From Candidatus Bilophila faecipullorum (lineage in GTDB: Bacteria > Desulfobacterota > Desulfovibrionia > Desulfovibrionales > Desulfovibrionaceae), in assembly GCA_944326695.1 (NCBI GenBank), contig CALVEZ010000021.1:1-62085 (forward strand): a stretch of DNA of 62,085 nt, read 5' to 3'. The stretch's first letter is position 1, and the number at the start of each line of letters is the position of its first letter. The position numbers were made by a program, and so were the translations under genes. Below are positions 34,901 to 42,778 of the stretch, piece by piece. The notes below the pieces were generated by a model. It searched no databases and was not told where the DNA came from. It saw nothing but the letters and a program-made list of their open reading frames with translations.

Positions 34901-37740
34901 GCCTCATAGGGCAGCCACGCCAGCCGCAGGAGCATCCGCAGGCATTCCTGTCCGAAGGAGCGCAGCACGGCGAGGCCATGCCGTTTGGCCGCCACGTCCT
35001 TGGGCTTGCACAGCGCGCCGCGCAGGGCGTCGAGCACGGGCAGGGCGAAGACGAGGGCGAGGAGACCCAGCGTCCACGCTATCGGCCGGGCGGCGCAGAA
35101 CCAGCCGAGCAGCAGCATGATCGTGAGCGAGAGCGGCACGAGGCTGCGCCGCAGGTTGTCGAGAAGCTTCCAGCGCGAGAGCACGGTCAGGGGATTGGGC
35201 TCCCGTTTTCCGCTCAAGGCGCGCACCCGCCGCCTGAGCCACGGCAGAAGCTGCCAGTCCCCGCGTATCCAGCGGTAATGGCGCATCACGTCCGCGCTGT
35301 AGCAGGCGGGGAAGCCCTCGTAGAGGAGGACGTCGCTCACCAGCCCCGAGCGGGCGTAGCAGCCTTCGATGAGGTCGTGGCTGAGCACGCGGTTGTCCGG
35401 GAAACGGCCGCGCAGGGCCAGCTCGAAGGCTTCCACGTCGTAGATGCCCTTGCCGATGTAGGAACCCTGCCGAAAGAGGTCCTGATAGACGTCGGAGACG
35501 TTGCGGGTATAGGGATCGATGCCCGCGTCGGAACAGAAGAGCCGGGCGTATTCCGTGGCGTTGGCGCTCGGCAGGGTCACGCCCACGCGCGGCTGGAGGA
35601 TGGCGTAGCCCGAGACCACGCGCTTGCGTTCGGGATCGTAGACCGGGCGGTTGAGGGGGTGGGACATGGTGCCCACCAGCTTGCGGGCCGCATCGCGGGG
35701 GAGCATGGTGTCCGCGTCGAGGGTGATCACGTAGCGTACGGGTGCCCGCTTGAGGCTTTCCGGCGACACGGCATCCCCGACCACGAGCGCGAAACGTTCT
35801 GCTGCCGTGCCGGAAAGGAGCGCGTTGAATTCGCAGAGCTTCCCGCGCTTGCGCTCGTAGCCTATCCATCGGCGCTCGGTTTCGTTCCAGCGCCGGGGGC
35901 GGTGGCAGAGAAAGAAGGCTTCCGTTTCCGAGGAGGGGTATTTGCGGTTGAGGGCCTCAATCCCGGCCCGGGCCCGCTCAAGCAGCGCGGCGTCGCCCGC
36001 TTGCGTTTCCGAGGGCCCGTCCTTGAAGTCCGTGAGCAGGCCGAACTGCACATGCGGATCGCGGTTGCCCAGATAGTGCACTTCCAGCTTTCCGAGCAGT
36101 TCGTCCACTTCCTCGGGCGTGCCGATCATGCAGGGCACGGCCACGAGCGTGCGCGCCCCGGCGGGGATGCCGTCCCTGTAGTCGAGGCGGGGGAGGAAGC
36201 GGGGGGCGATGCACAGGGTCGTCAGCCAGTTGACCAGCTTGACGGCGATCTGGCTGGCTACAAGGCAGGCGGGTACGGCGGCCGCCGCCAGCGCGAGGAC
36301 GGGCCAGGCCATGTGGCGCAGAGCGAGGAAAAAGGGCCAGGCCAGCAGGACGGCGAAAAGGAGGGTCAGGCCGAGATAGCCGCACAGGGAAAGCCCGTCC
36401 TGCCCCAGGAAGGCGCGGCACCACGATTCCCGGCAGCCCGGCTTCGGCGCGCGGGCCTCGCCAAGCGGGGACCGGCCCTGCGCGAGCAGCCTTTTAAGCT
36501 GCGGCAGCCCGGCGTCGATCAGATAATAGCCCACATGTGCGTTGAGGGGCATTTCCGCGCGGCCGCGGCTTTCCTCGCGTTCCTGCGCCTTCCACGGCGT
36601 GCCCGTCTCGCCCTCGGCCAGCGAGAGGGCGGCCTGCGCCACGTCCTTTTCGGGCAGGGCGTATTTTCTGGCCAGCCTTTCCACCACATGGCGGTAGTGA
36701 TCGCGGGTGTGGAAATCGGTACGGGGATAGACGCGCGCGGGATCGCGGCGCAGGATATGCTCGACCACGCTAACTTTTTCCACGAAGTCCCGCCAGTCCT
36801 GCGCCCCGAGCAGGCGCAGGCTGGTCATGCTGTTGCCGATGGAGACCTGATCCGCGGCCTGCTGCTGCGTGTCGAGCTGGACGAGCTGATCGATGCTCAG
36901 CCCGGACTCGGCCAAAAGGTCCTCGATCCAGCCGAGGGGCAGCGTGAGGGCGGCGTTCTGGCCTTGCAGCCGCCGCGCCAGTTCCGCGACGAAAGCGCCC
37001 GTCATGGGCGGTTTGGAGGCGGCCATTTCAGCCACGGCCAAGAGGACGCTCTTGCGGTCCCTCTCCGCCGTCTCGATGAGCTTGTCGGCCCATTTCTGCG
37101 CCAGCTTCTGATCGTGCCATGCGGCCATGACCCGGGCGGTGACGCGGCGCAGGTTCTCGATGAGCGCGAGGCGCAGCATGATGGGGATGGCCCACAGTTC
37201 TCCGAGGGTCAGGGGGGAAACGGTCTGGTAGGCCGTGACGAAGCGGGCGAGCAGCGCGGGATCGAGCTTGCCGTCGCCGTGCGAGATGTTTTCAAGGGCA
37301 ATGTCGTAGACGCGGGGAAGCCCGGCGGAAGGGCCTTCCGCCAGTTGCGGAAGCTCCTTGCTGTAGCCTTTGGGCAGGTGGCGGCGCGCGGCGTGGATGT
37401 GCTCTTCGACCACCCAGTAGTTGTCGAGCAGCCATTCCCCGGCCGGGGTCACATGGCGGCCCGCCTGCGAGCGCGCCGTGACCGCCGAGAACATCTTGCA
37501 GCATTCGGCCAGCACTTCCTCGTTGTCGTCCAGACGGGCCAGCAGGCGGTCGGGGCCGGGGCGCTGCCGGAGGCGATGGCGGCTGGCCAGTTCCACGGCA
37601 TGGCTTTCCATCTGTTCGGCGTTGAAAAGCTCCGAACGCAGGGCCGGTTCCGCCGCGAAGGTGTTGTGCTCCGCCCTCCACAAAAAAAAGCCGGTTTGCA
37701 ACCGGTATAACGCCGCCGACAGCATCGTGCCCATAGTCAT
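28981..37740 (-). CDS. ndvB: Cyclic beta-1,2-glucan synthase (NdvB/ChvB family)
   Basis: At 2919 residues this has the full length of the family. The ATG at 37740 has GAGG upstream. The N-terminal 380 residues are cytoplasmic-looking helices, then membrane spans (about 425-475). Next is a glycosyltransferase (GT84) with ITLDADTMLPRDA (about 673) and H-Y-R-W-I-R-G-D-W-Q (about 823), more spans to about 1010, and a long periplasmic or cytoplasmic region. The C-terminal third is a GH94 phosphorylase-like domain with MGSGDWNDGMDRVG (about 2593). Such enzymes prime on themselves, elongate from UDP-glucose, then cyclise and release periplasmic cyclic glucans used for osmoadaptation and host interaction. 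It is transcribed alone. Confidence 0.93.
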   Translation of the reverse strand: MTMGTMLSAALYRLQTGFFLWRAEHNTFAAEPALRSELFNAEQMESHAVELASRHRLRQRPGPDRLLARLDDNEEVLAECCKMFSAVTARSQAGRHVTPAGEWLLDNYWVVEEHIHAARRHLPKGYSKELPQLAEGPSAGLPRVYDIALENISHGDGKLDPALLARFVTAYQTVSPLTLGELWAIPIMLRLALIENLRRVTARVMAAWHDQKLAQKWADKLIETAERDRKSVLLAVAEMAASKPPMTGAFVAELARRLQGQNAALTLPLGWIEDLLAESGLSIDQLVQLDTQQQAADQVSIGNSMTSLRLLGAQDWRDFVEKVSVVEHILRRDPARVYPRTDFHTRDHYRHVVERLARKYALPEKDVAQAALSLAEGETGTPWKAQEREESRGRAEMPLNAHVGYYLIDAGLPQLKRLLAQGRSPLGEARAPKPGCRESWCRAFLGQDGLSLCGYLGLTLLFAVLLAWPFFLALRHMAWPVLALAAAAVPACLVASQIAVKLVNWLTTLCIAPRFLPRLDYRDGIPAGARTLVAVPCMIGTPEEVDELLGKLEVHYLGNRDPHVQFGLLTDFKDGPSETQAGDAALLERARAGIEALNRKYPSSETEAFFLCHRPRRWNETERRWIGYERKRGKLCEFNALLSGTAAERFALVVGDAVSPESLKRAPVRYVITLDADTMLPRDAARKLVGTMSHPLNRPVYDPERKRVVSGYAILQPRVGVTLPSANATEYARLFCSDAGIDPYTRNVSDVYQDLFRQGSYIGKGIYDVEAFELALRGRFPDNRVLSHDLIEGCYARSGLVSDVLLYEGFPACYSADVMRHYRWIRGDWQLLPWLRRRVRALSGKREPNPLTVLSRWKLLDNLRRSLVPLSLTIMLLLGWFCAARPIAWTLGLLALVFALPVLDALRGALCKPKDVAAKRHGLAVLRSFGQECLRMLLRLAWLPYEALYSTDAVLRTLWRLRVSKRHLLQWNPSGDVERTSPRDAAGLYRLMAVSPALGLAVAVLLPFAAPEALPAALPFALAWLLSPALAAYLCLPRARHAFAPSGEDLGLLHGLARKTWAFFDQYVGPEDNWLPPDNIRTHPRLIVAHRTSPTNIGLALLAHAAAYDLGYLSAGRLVERLENMFSTLAGLERHRGHFYNWYDTRTLLPLHPHYVSTVDSGNLAGHLLVLRQALLDLPDEPLFDPRRFEGLADAAAMLPEPPRAGREARQRLDRALAEARGASFASLHEAAEVAARIADAAEAARDACAPDPDGDEAFWFEALIAQCRDVAAGFEAFALPDGAPDDLLLPTLRRLAEADPDSLPEEMREKARSARERAAALTEACRSLAERAADMASMDFGFLYDAQRELLSIGYNVQEQRLDASYYDLLASEVRLTYFVAIAQGQLPQESWFALGRLLTANNGTPTLLSWSGSMFEYLMPMLVMPSCERTLLDEACRGAVARQIEYGRETGLPWGVSESAYNVQDRDLNYQYRAFGVPGLGLRRGLGEDAVIAPYATALALMVEPDAACRNLHVLASRGLGGRFGLYEALDCTPLRLPRGTDAAIIYSFMAHHQGMSLLSLLSVLREGPMQRRFLADPALQSTKLLLEERMPLTAPDYLHNGRYLTATATEGTVRAVENKLRVFTKTDVTPPAVQLLSNGRYHVMVSSAGGGYSRFRQLAVTRWHEDPTRDCWGQFCYLRDVATGDFWSAAHQPVRRAVDAYEAIFSEARAEFRVRCRGYDAHTEIVVSPEDDIELRRVHLTNHGRERRTLEVTSYGEVVLAAPGSDAQHPAFSKLFVQTEIVPQAQAILCTRRPRSAEESRLYLFHLLAAHGGDVESVSYETDRARFIGRGRTLADPAALDGDGGKGLLSGTAGTVLDPIVSIRCRVALNPGESAVLDLVTGVGETREACLALVDKYRDRHLADRVFDLAWTHSQVLLHHFNADLFEAHLFEQMASFILYANAALRANAAVLRANTRGQSGLWGQSISGDYPVVLLKIADSANIELVLQMVKAHAYWRRKGLMADLVIWNEDHAGYRQNLHDLIMSAVPAGHEGHLMDSPGGIFVRAAQRLSPEDRTLIESVARLIVSDAAGTLSEQVYRRRAGAWMPGLCPHMSPAPESARDVAQPEFPEERLLFANGAGGFTPDGTEYVITLRPGQNVPAPWCNVLANEGFGTIVSDGGGVYTWKENAQAFRLTPWLNDPVTDASGEALYLRDEATGQSWSPTPLPRRGKGSYRIRHGFGYSVYEHVEDGIRSRLTVFVAAEAPVKLSVLRVENLSGRPRTLTATGYAEWVLGERRPQTAMHVLTQSDPNTGTIFARNAYTTDFPGRVAFFDVDAHVRTISCDRTEFIGRNGDLSAPAALRRTCLSGRTGAGFDPCASIQTGFGLAEGESRELVFVLGAADGEEEAAALARRFADVREAWDELERVRAFWRDILGTVRVKTPDAACDVMLNGWLLYQVISSRFLARSGYYQSGGAFGFRDQLQDALAMLYADPQRVREHLLRCAAHQFPEGDVQHWWHPPLDRGVRTRCSDDYLWLPLAVERYVRITDDWGILDEPVTYIEMRRLNAEEEALYDQPARSQLEEPLYRHCVRAIEHGLRFGEHGLPLMGSGDWNDGMDRVGIGGKGESVWLGFFLYTVLTRFPHVARARGDEAFALRCESEAATLREQLDAHGWDGGWYRRAYFDDGSPLGSSSNEECRIDSISQSWSVLSGAAPDWRQRTALEALDAHLVRRDLGLVQLLTPPFDKTAHDPGYIKGYVPGVRENGGQYTHAAVWAAMAFAALGDKARAWELARMINPISHGDSRGETGIYKVEPYVVSADVYAVPPHEGRGGWSWYTGAAGWLYRLYLESLLGLRVHGDRLTLAPLLPADWGEVTLDYRHGSSLYHIHIQQSAGPDGPPFVMLDGRVQGGASVPLADDGAEHRVEMRLNAIPLS

Positions 37741-38391
37741 GCCTACCTCTTCGTAACGCCGTTTCCGCCGGAGTGCGCCCGCCAAGAGCGCCTTCCCGGG
37801 AGCCGAACCTGCGTGGCTGGCGTGCAGCCGGGAGGACAGGGACAGCGGCCCGGCCGCCTGGCCGTTCGCAGGTGTTGCGGCGATTATAGAGTAAGGATGA
37901 TTAGGGTTTAGAGGTCAATGATAAGTGCCCGGGGCCTTCTTTATAATCAGGAAGGCGGCGCGGGCGGAGAGCGGAGAGGAATGATGCCCGGCGACCGGAT
38001 GGACCCACCCGGATGAAGGGAGAGAGGAGCAGAGGGGAGACGAGGAGCCGCGCTTCCCGGCGTTACGGCATCCCGGACGTCGGGCACAAGAAGTCCTTCC
38101 CCTGCCGCAATCCCTCCCCGGGAGGGCTCCCACGCCTCATGAGCTGCCCGCTGAAGGTGATGAGCGGGGAATCCTTCATGAGAGGGGTCCCTCTCTACAT
38201 GGAGTGGCCACCGGGCCCGGTGAAGGCAGGCGCGACCAATCAAGATAGGTACAGTGGCTATACGTTCAACCTCAAGCCCGGTGAGGGCGGGCGCGTTGGG
38301 GGCAAGGCGTTTTATCCTGTGGGCAGGACGCGGGCCTTGACGTATGTGCCTTTTTTCGCTAATTGGAAAATATATATCCCTTATGATCAGG
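37741..38391. other. 651-bp intergenic region, ndvB promoter side
   Basis: No gene recognised. On the minus strand a TATAAT (37888-37883) lies about 145 bp upstream of the ndvB start and may be its -10; no good -35 is seen. GCCTTC/GAAGGC form an inverted repeat at 37934-37956. A repeat pair with 61-bp pitch is listed separately. Confidence 0.4.
38215..38295. repeat. 20-nt direct repeat pair, 61-bp pitch
   Basis: GCCCGGTGARGGCRGGCGCG occurs at 38215-38234 and 38276-38295, 18 of 20 bases identical. A weaker relative, GCCCGCTGAAGGTGATGAGC, starts at 38146. Confidence 0.6.
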
Positions 38392-38400
38392 ATGTCTGCC

Positions 38401-38790
38401 ATGAAGTCCTCGACTTCCCCCTTCCCGTTGCCGAGCAAGGTGTGTTTTCTCCTTGTTCTGCTCATGCTCGTCTTTGGCGCGGGGCAGGAAGGGGCGGCAA
38501 GCAGCATTCTGAGCAGCTTTGACGCCTCCGCGCCCCGGTCATGGAACCGGGAAGACCGTCACGGCGCGCTCCTTCAGATCGTTCAGACGCGCCAGTCCCT
38601 GCCGCGCCTCTGCGTCAAGCAGGGCGGGGGACAGGGAGCGGCCCTGCCGCCGCGCGTCGCCCCTCTTTTCCCGCCCGTCCCGCGGGACATCCTCTCCCTC
38701 TCTCTCGACGAGCATCACCTTCCCCGGCTTTCCGATTTCCGGGGGATGCTCCCTCTCCCTTGCGCCCCACCTTCCCTGGCCTCCCTCTGA
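38401..38790 (+). CDS. Small exported protein, unknown
   Basis: A 129-residue frame from the ATG at 38401 (AGGA eight bases upstream) starts with a convincing signal peptide: K-S-S-T-S-P-F-P-L-P, then VCFLLVLLMLVFGAG and an Ala-rich cleavage region. The rest is basic and proline-rich (RLCVKQGGGQGAALPP, PPVPRDILSLSLDEHHLPRL) with no family I recognise. AT-rich DNA upstream (TATATAT) could hold a promoter. The low-complexity composition makes the 3' half less certain than the signal peptide. Confidence 0.45.
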   Translation: MKSSTSPFPLPSKVCFLLVLLMLVFGAGQEGAASSILSSFDASAPRSWNREDRHGALLQIVQTRQSLPRLCVKQGGGQGAALPPRVAPLFPPVPRDILSLSLDEHHLPRLSDFRGMLPLPCAPPSLASL

Positions 38791-38970
38791 TACTCGAAAA
38801 TAGGACCACGCTTCCTTGCTGTTCATCATTTCCATCATGGAAAAAGGTGGTTATGAAGCAAGGGAGTTCCGCCCGCCCCGCTGGAGCATGCCCGCGTACC
38901 TCTGTTCGTCGGGCCCTGTCCCTCCGTGAAAGGCGGGGCTACACTCCTTCTTTTCTTTCAGGAGGCTATT

Positions 38971-39063
38971 ATGGGACTCGGAATGACCGTCTTCCTCGTG
39001 TGTCTCGGGTTCGTGGCGTTCGCCGCCGTCGTCGGATGGATCGGCGTCAAGATGGGTGATTGA
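38971..39063 (+). CDS. 30-residue membrane microprotein
   Basis: AGGAGG lies five bases before the ATG. The product, MGLGMTVFLVCLGFVAFAAV and ten more residues ending W-I-G-V-K-M-G-D, is one membrane span with little else. A strong terminator begins six bases after the stop, so this is a compact, separately ended transcription unit or the end of one. Function unknown; single-span proteins of this size often modulate a larger membrane complex. Confidence 0.65.
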   Translation: MGLGMTVFLVCLGFVAFAAVVGWIGVKMGD

Positions 39064-39068
39064 GCCTT

Positions 39069-39109
39069 ACGGCGCGGGTCCGCCTCAGCGCGCGCCCGCG
39101 CCGTTTTTG
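39069..39109 (+). terminator. Rho-independent terminator
   Basis: ACGGCGCGGG (39069-39078) pairs perfectly with CCCGCGCCGT (39095-39104) and is followed by TTTTG. It directly follows the 30-residue gene. Confidence 0.85.
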
Positions 39110-39313
39110 TTTTCCGGCGCGACCGGAACCACCGTTTGATTCCTCTTTTCATGAAACAACAACGGGATCGGCAATCGCCTTGGGGCGTTTCTTCCCGGTG
39201 CCGAAGCCTCAGGTCCATGTGAAAAAGAGGTGGGAAACCGTCAGCCCTCCCCATCAAGGCACCTTCTTTTTCATCAATCATGTAGTTACAGCGGAGTGCG
39301 TAACGCTTCTGGT

Positions 39314-40633
39314 ATGGAACTTTTTATTCTCCTTTTGCTCATTCTTTTGAACGGCGTTTTCGCCATGTCCGAAATCGCCCTCGTCACGGCGCGCAAGGCG
39401 CGTCTGGCCTCCCGCGCGGCCTCGGGGGACCGATCCGCTCAGGCCGCCATCAAGCTCGGCAAAGACCCGACCCGGTTTTTATCGACCGTGCAGATCGGGA
39501 TCACCTCCATCGGCCTATTGAGCGGCATTTTCGGGGAATCCGCACTGGCCGAGCCGCTGGCCCGCTGGTTGCGGCACAACGTGGACCTTGCTCCTTCCAC
39601 GGCCTCGGCCGTAGCGGTGACGGTGGTCATCGCCCTCGTCACCTACCTGTCCATCGTCGTCGGGGAACTCGTGCCCAAACGCCTCGGGCAGATCAACCCC
39701 GAGGGCGTGGCGCGTCTCGTGGCCCGGCCCATGACGCTGCTTTCCGTGATCAGCCGTCCCTTTGTGGCGCTGTTGACCTTTTCCACGCGCGGGCTGCTGC
39801 GTCTCTTCGGGATAAACCCGGATCAGCAGCAGGCGGTTACGGAAGAGGAAATACAGGCCATGATCGACGAGGGTTCGGAATCCGGGGCCATCGTCCGCCG
39901 CCAGCGCGAAATGCTGCGCAATATTTTCTGGCTCGACGACCGTCACATGGCCTCGATCATGCTGCCCCGTTCGGAAATCGTCTATCTGGACACGCGCTTG
40001 CCCGATGAGGAAAACCTGCGCCGCCTCACGTCGACGGAACACTCGCACCTCCCCGTCTGCGACGGCGGTCTCGACAATGTGCTCGGCGTCCTCCGGGCCA
40101 AGCAGGGGATAAGCCTTTTTCATGAGAACCGCTTCGGGGAATTGCGGGACTTCCTCGCGCCGCCGGTCTTCGTCCCGGAGACGCTCTCGGGGCTGGAACT
40201 GCTTGAGCGTTTCCGGCAGACACGGATGCATATGGCCTTCATCATTGACGAGTACGGAACGCTTGAGGGCCTGGTCGCGGTCCGCGATCTTCTGGAAATC
40301 GTGACCGGGCAGATGAACGTTCCCACCGACGAGGCGTGGGCCATCCGCCGTGAGGACGGCTCATGGCTGCTGGACGGCACCATCCCCGTCCTTGAAATGA
40401 AGGACAGGCTCGGCCTGCGCACGGTGCCCGACGAGCGCAAGGGCATTTACAACATCCTGAGCGGGATGATCATGTACATGATGGGGAAAATCCCCCGCGA
40501 GGGCGACAAGGTGGACTGGGAAGGCTGGCGCTTTGAAGTGGTCGACATGGACGGCAACCGGATAGACAAGGTGCTGGCCCGACCGCTGGCCGAAGCTGCC
40601 CCGGAGAAGGCCGGGGCGGACCCTCTTGAATAA
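39314..40633 (+). CDS. HlyC/CorC-family membrane protein (DUF21, CBS pair, transporter-associated domain)
   Basis: The protein has 439 residues from the ATG at 39314. The in-frame extension upstream has no membrane character. Residues 1-180 are the DUF21/CNNM membrane domain, opening E-L-F-I-L-L-L-L-I-L-L-N-G-V-F-A-M-S-E-I-A with G-E-L-V-P-K near 120. About 200-330 are two CBS motifs (PRSEIVYLDT ... AFIIDEYGTLEGLVAVRDLL). The last 85 residues are the CorC_HlyC domain. The family is linked to magnesium/cobalt efflux; older hemolysin names are misleading. No clear Shine-Dalgarno precedes the ATG. A bidirectional terminator follows. Confidence 0.9.
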   Translation: MELFILLLLILLNGVFAMSEIALVTARKARLASRAASGDRSAQAAIKLGKDPTRFLSTVQIGITSIGLLSGIFGESALAEPLARWLRHNVDLAPSTASAVAVTVVIALVTYLSIVVGELVPKRLGQINPEGVARLVARPMTLLSVISRPFVALLTFSTRGLLRLFGINPDQQQAVTEEEIQAMIDEGSESGAIVRRQREMLRNIFWLDDRHMASIMLPRSEIVYLDTRLPDEENLRRLTSTEHSHLPVCDGGLDNVLGVLRAKQGISLFHENRFGELRDFLAPPVFVPETLSGLELLERFRQTRMHMAFIIDEYGTLEGLVAVRDLLEIVTGQMNVPTDEAWAIRREDGSWLLDGTIPVLEMKDRLGLRTVPDERKGIYNILSGMIMYMMGKIPREGDKVDWEGWRFEVVDMDGNRIDKVLARPLAEAAPEKAGADPLE

Positions 40634-40636
40634 AAC

Positions 40637-40672
40637 GGGGCCCTTCCCGGAAGTGGGAAGGGCCCCTTTTTT
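40637..40672. terminator. Bidirectional rho-independent terminator
   Basis: GGGGCCCTTCCC and GGGAAGGGCCCC form a 12-bp perfect stem followed by TTTTTT on the plus strand and AAAA before it. It serves the CorC-type gene and the convergent MFS gene. Confidence 0.9.
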
Positions 40673-40684
40673 ACGGCGTTTGCG

Positions 40685-41851
40685 TCAGGCCCGGTCCGGC
40701 GCCCGGCGCGGCGAGAAGAGGAAGAGGACGACGGCGAGGATGATGAGCCCCGCCGCCGCGCCCGCGCCGTAGGTCCCGTCCCAGAGCCACCGCATCCAGA
40801 TGAAGGTGAAAAGCAGGGGCGAGACGCCCTGACTGACCCGCACGAAGGTTTCGCTCACCGCGAGGATGGCGGCTCGGTCGTCGGAAGGGGCGAGCAGGGC
40901 CACGCTGTCGTTGATGATGGGCAGGGACAGCCCCTGCGCCATGCCGAAGACGAGCAGGGGCAGGACGCTCAGCCACAGGCCCGGCGTAAGGGCCAGAAAA
41001 GCCGTGGGCACGGTATAGAACAGCCCGGCGGCGATCATGAGGGTGCGGAAGGACCAGCGCTTGTGCAGATGAGGCAGCCCGGCGGAAGCGATATACGACC
41101 CCACGGCCACCATGCAGAAGACGATCCCGATGCGCGAGGGCGAGGCGTGGTAGCGGGCCTCGGCCATGAGCGGGTAACAGGTGTTGACCGGCCCGTAAAT
41201 GACGCAGTAGCAGAGGAAGACGAGGATAAAAAAGCCGATGGAGCGCCTTTCGCGCAGGGTGTTCAGGGATTCCTTTGCATAGGCTCCCCAGTCCATTCCC
41301 TTTTCCGCCCCCCGGAGCGTCACGTAGAGGCTGAGGAAGGCCGCGGGCAGGGCCAGCGTGAACACCGCGAAGGGCGCGCGCCACGACCACTCCCCGAGCA
41401 CGCCGCCGAGGATGGGGTAGACGATGGTCCCGAGGCTGTCGACCGCGGTCAGCCGTCCCATGATGCGCGGCAGATGCGCCTCGTCGTACATGTCCGCGGC
41501 AAGGATGGTGTAGAGTACGCCGAGCGGCCCCGCCCCCAGTCCCTGCACGATCCGGTAGAGCAGCACCTCCTCCCACGTGTCGGCGAAGAGGCAGAGCACG
41601 CCCCCGAGGGCAAAGACCAGCAGCGAGGGCAGGAGCACGGCCTTTCTGCCGAAGCGGTCGGAAAGCACCCCGGCCACGGGCGTCATCGCGGCTTCGGCCA
41701 GCGTGAAGCTGACCACCACCATGCCCGCTGCGGCGGCGCTCAGGCCGAAGGTATGCATCATGGTGGGCAGGACCGGCAGGATCAGGGTCACGCCCATGGC
41801 ACTCAGCAAACGGACGCTGAAAAGCAGCGTCAAATCTTTCTTTCCCGGCAT
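40685..41851 (-). CDS. Major facilitator superfamily transporter
   Basis: The protein has 388 residues and 12 predicted spans. The MFS signature between spans 2 and 3 is clear (VLSDRFGRKAVLLPSL). Span 1 has VRLLSAMGVTLILPVLPTMM and span 4 Y-R-I-V-Q-G-L-G-A-G-P. Its small, drug-exporter-like size suggests efflux, but the substrate cannot be told. The ATG has an excellent ribosome-binding site (GGAGGTGATCC). It is transcribed alone and ends in the shared terminator. Confidence 0.9.
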   Translation of the reverse strand: MPGKKDLTLLFSVRLLSAMGVTLILPVLPTMMHTFGLSAAAAGMVVVSFTLAEAAMTPVAGVLSDRFGRKAVLLPSLLVFALGGVLCLFADTWEEVLLYRIVQGLGAGPLGVLYTILAADMYDEAHLPRIMGRLTAVDSLGTIVYPILGGVLGEWSWRAPFAVFTLALPAAFLSLYVTLRGAEKGMDWGAYAKESLNTLRERRSIGFFILVFLCYCVIYGPVNTCYPLMAEARYHASPSRIGIVFCMVAVGSYIASAGLPHLHKRWSFRTLMIAAGLFYTVPTAFLALTPGLWLSVLPLLVFGMAQGLSLPIINDSVALLAPSDDRAAILAVSETFVRVSQGVSPLLFTFIWMRWLWDGTYGAGAAAGLIILAVVLFLFSPRRAPDRA

Positions 41852-41973
41852 GGATCACCTCCGTCAGGATCGCCTCACGGTACCACGCCGGGTTTCGGGA
41901 ATCTTGTATTTTTCAGGCCGCCGGAGAGCGCCGCGCCGGGGTTACGGCCAACGGAAAGCGGAAACCGCCTGCA

Positions 41974-42174
41974 CCGCTGCGCCTTGAGGACGGGGCGGGG
42001 CGGCAAGGGCCGCCCCCGGGCGAGGGCCGTTGCGCGCCGGGTACGGCAGCAAGGCCATGACTGCTCCTTACAGGAAAAGACGAGGTCCGCTGCGCGCCGG
42101 GTGCGGCCTTGGACTGTGTCTATGACATGCCTTGTAATGCTTCTGACCGCTGCGCGCCGGGTATGGCCTTGGAC
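41974..42174. repeat. CRISPR-like 28-nt repeats, exactly 60-bp pitch (three units, one more decayed)
   Basis: Units at 42027-42054, 42087-42114 and 42147-42174 share CCGYTGCGCGCCGGGTRYGG followed by CCTTGGAC in the last two, which match at 26 of 28 bases. The 32-bp intervals are unrelated. A shortened relative, CCGCTGCGCC-TTGAGGAC, starts at 41974. Dimensions (28 + 32) and the C-G-C-T-G-C...C-T-T-x-G-A plan resemble type I-F CRISPR repeats, but no cas genes are near. The rest of 41852-42349 shows no gene. Confidence 0.6.
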
Positions 42175-42349
42175 CTTTCCGGGATTCCCCCCCGAGCGCG
42201 GACCCTATTCGTCGGGCATTTCCATACCGAGCGTGACGAGGCCGGGCTTTTCGGCTTCGAGGAAGGCGAGGGCCTCTTCCGCGCCGGAACCGGAGGCTTA
42301 TAGGCCGTCTCCTGCCGGAATCGCCCCACCGGGCCGCCGGACGCCGCCT

Positions 42350-42622
42350 TCAGCGCCCGAGCCGCCGCAACCGCGCCTGAAGGGAAGCCTGAAACGCCTC
42401 TTCGGAAAGGGCCGGATCGTGCAGCGAAAGCCAGATGCCGCAGGGCACGTCCCCACAGTGGCCGCAGTCCTTCATCCCTTTCTTCTGGGCGCAGGCGTAG
42501 AGGGGGCAGATGTGTTCCCCCATAAACGCCGTCCAGTAGACCTGCCCTTGTTCCGCCGCGCAACCCCGGCATTCGCTCCCGAACGACGGGCACTCCGCAC
42601 AATCCACACCGCACGCGTTCAT
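42350..42622 (-). CDS. Cysteine-rich DUF3795-like protein
   Basis: The protein has 90 residues; the ATG at 42622 follows AAGGAGGA. It opens MNACGVDCAECPSFGSECRG and has later pairs in C-P-L-Y-A-C and DCGHCGDVPCGIW, eleven cysteines in all. This C-G-x-D-C-x-x-C pattern and the final W fit the DUF3795 family, small cytoplasmic proteins thought to bind metal. Function unknown. Confidence 0.75.
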   Translation of the reverse strand: MNACGVDCAECPSFGSECRGCAAEQGQVYWTAFMGEHICPLYACAQKKGMKDCGHCGDVPCGIWLSLHDPALSEEAFQASLQARLRRLGR

Positions 42623-42778
42623 GCTTCCTCCTTCTGCCGCCTCTCTTTCCGGGCAGCGGAAAGGGGCCTGTCCTCCCCTATCACGGGCCGGGGCGGAGGT
42701 CATCCCTGAAAAGACGGCGCGAGCGGCGCAGTCGGAAGGACCACGCCGCTCGCCGGGGAGGCGGGAAAGGACGCCCGC

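Noticed and set aside
29773..37710. Two very long plus-strand open frames (1137 and 1504 codons) opposite ndvB
   Set aside because: They are antisense to a well-supported 2919-residue gene, lack domains and ribosome-binding sites, and arise from high GC at third positions.
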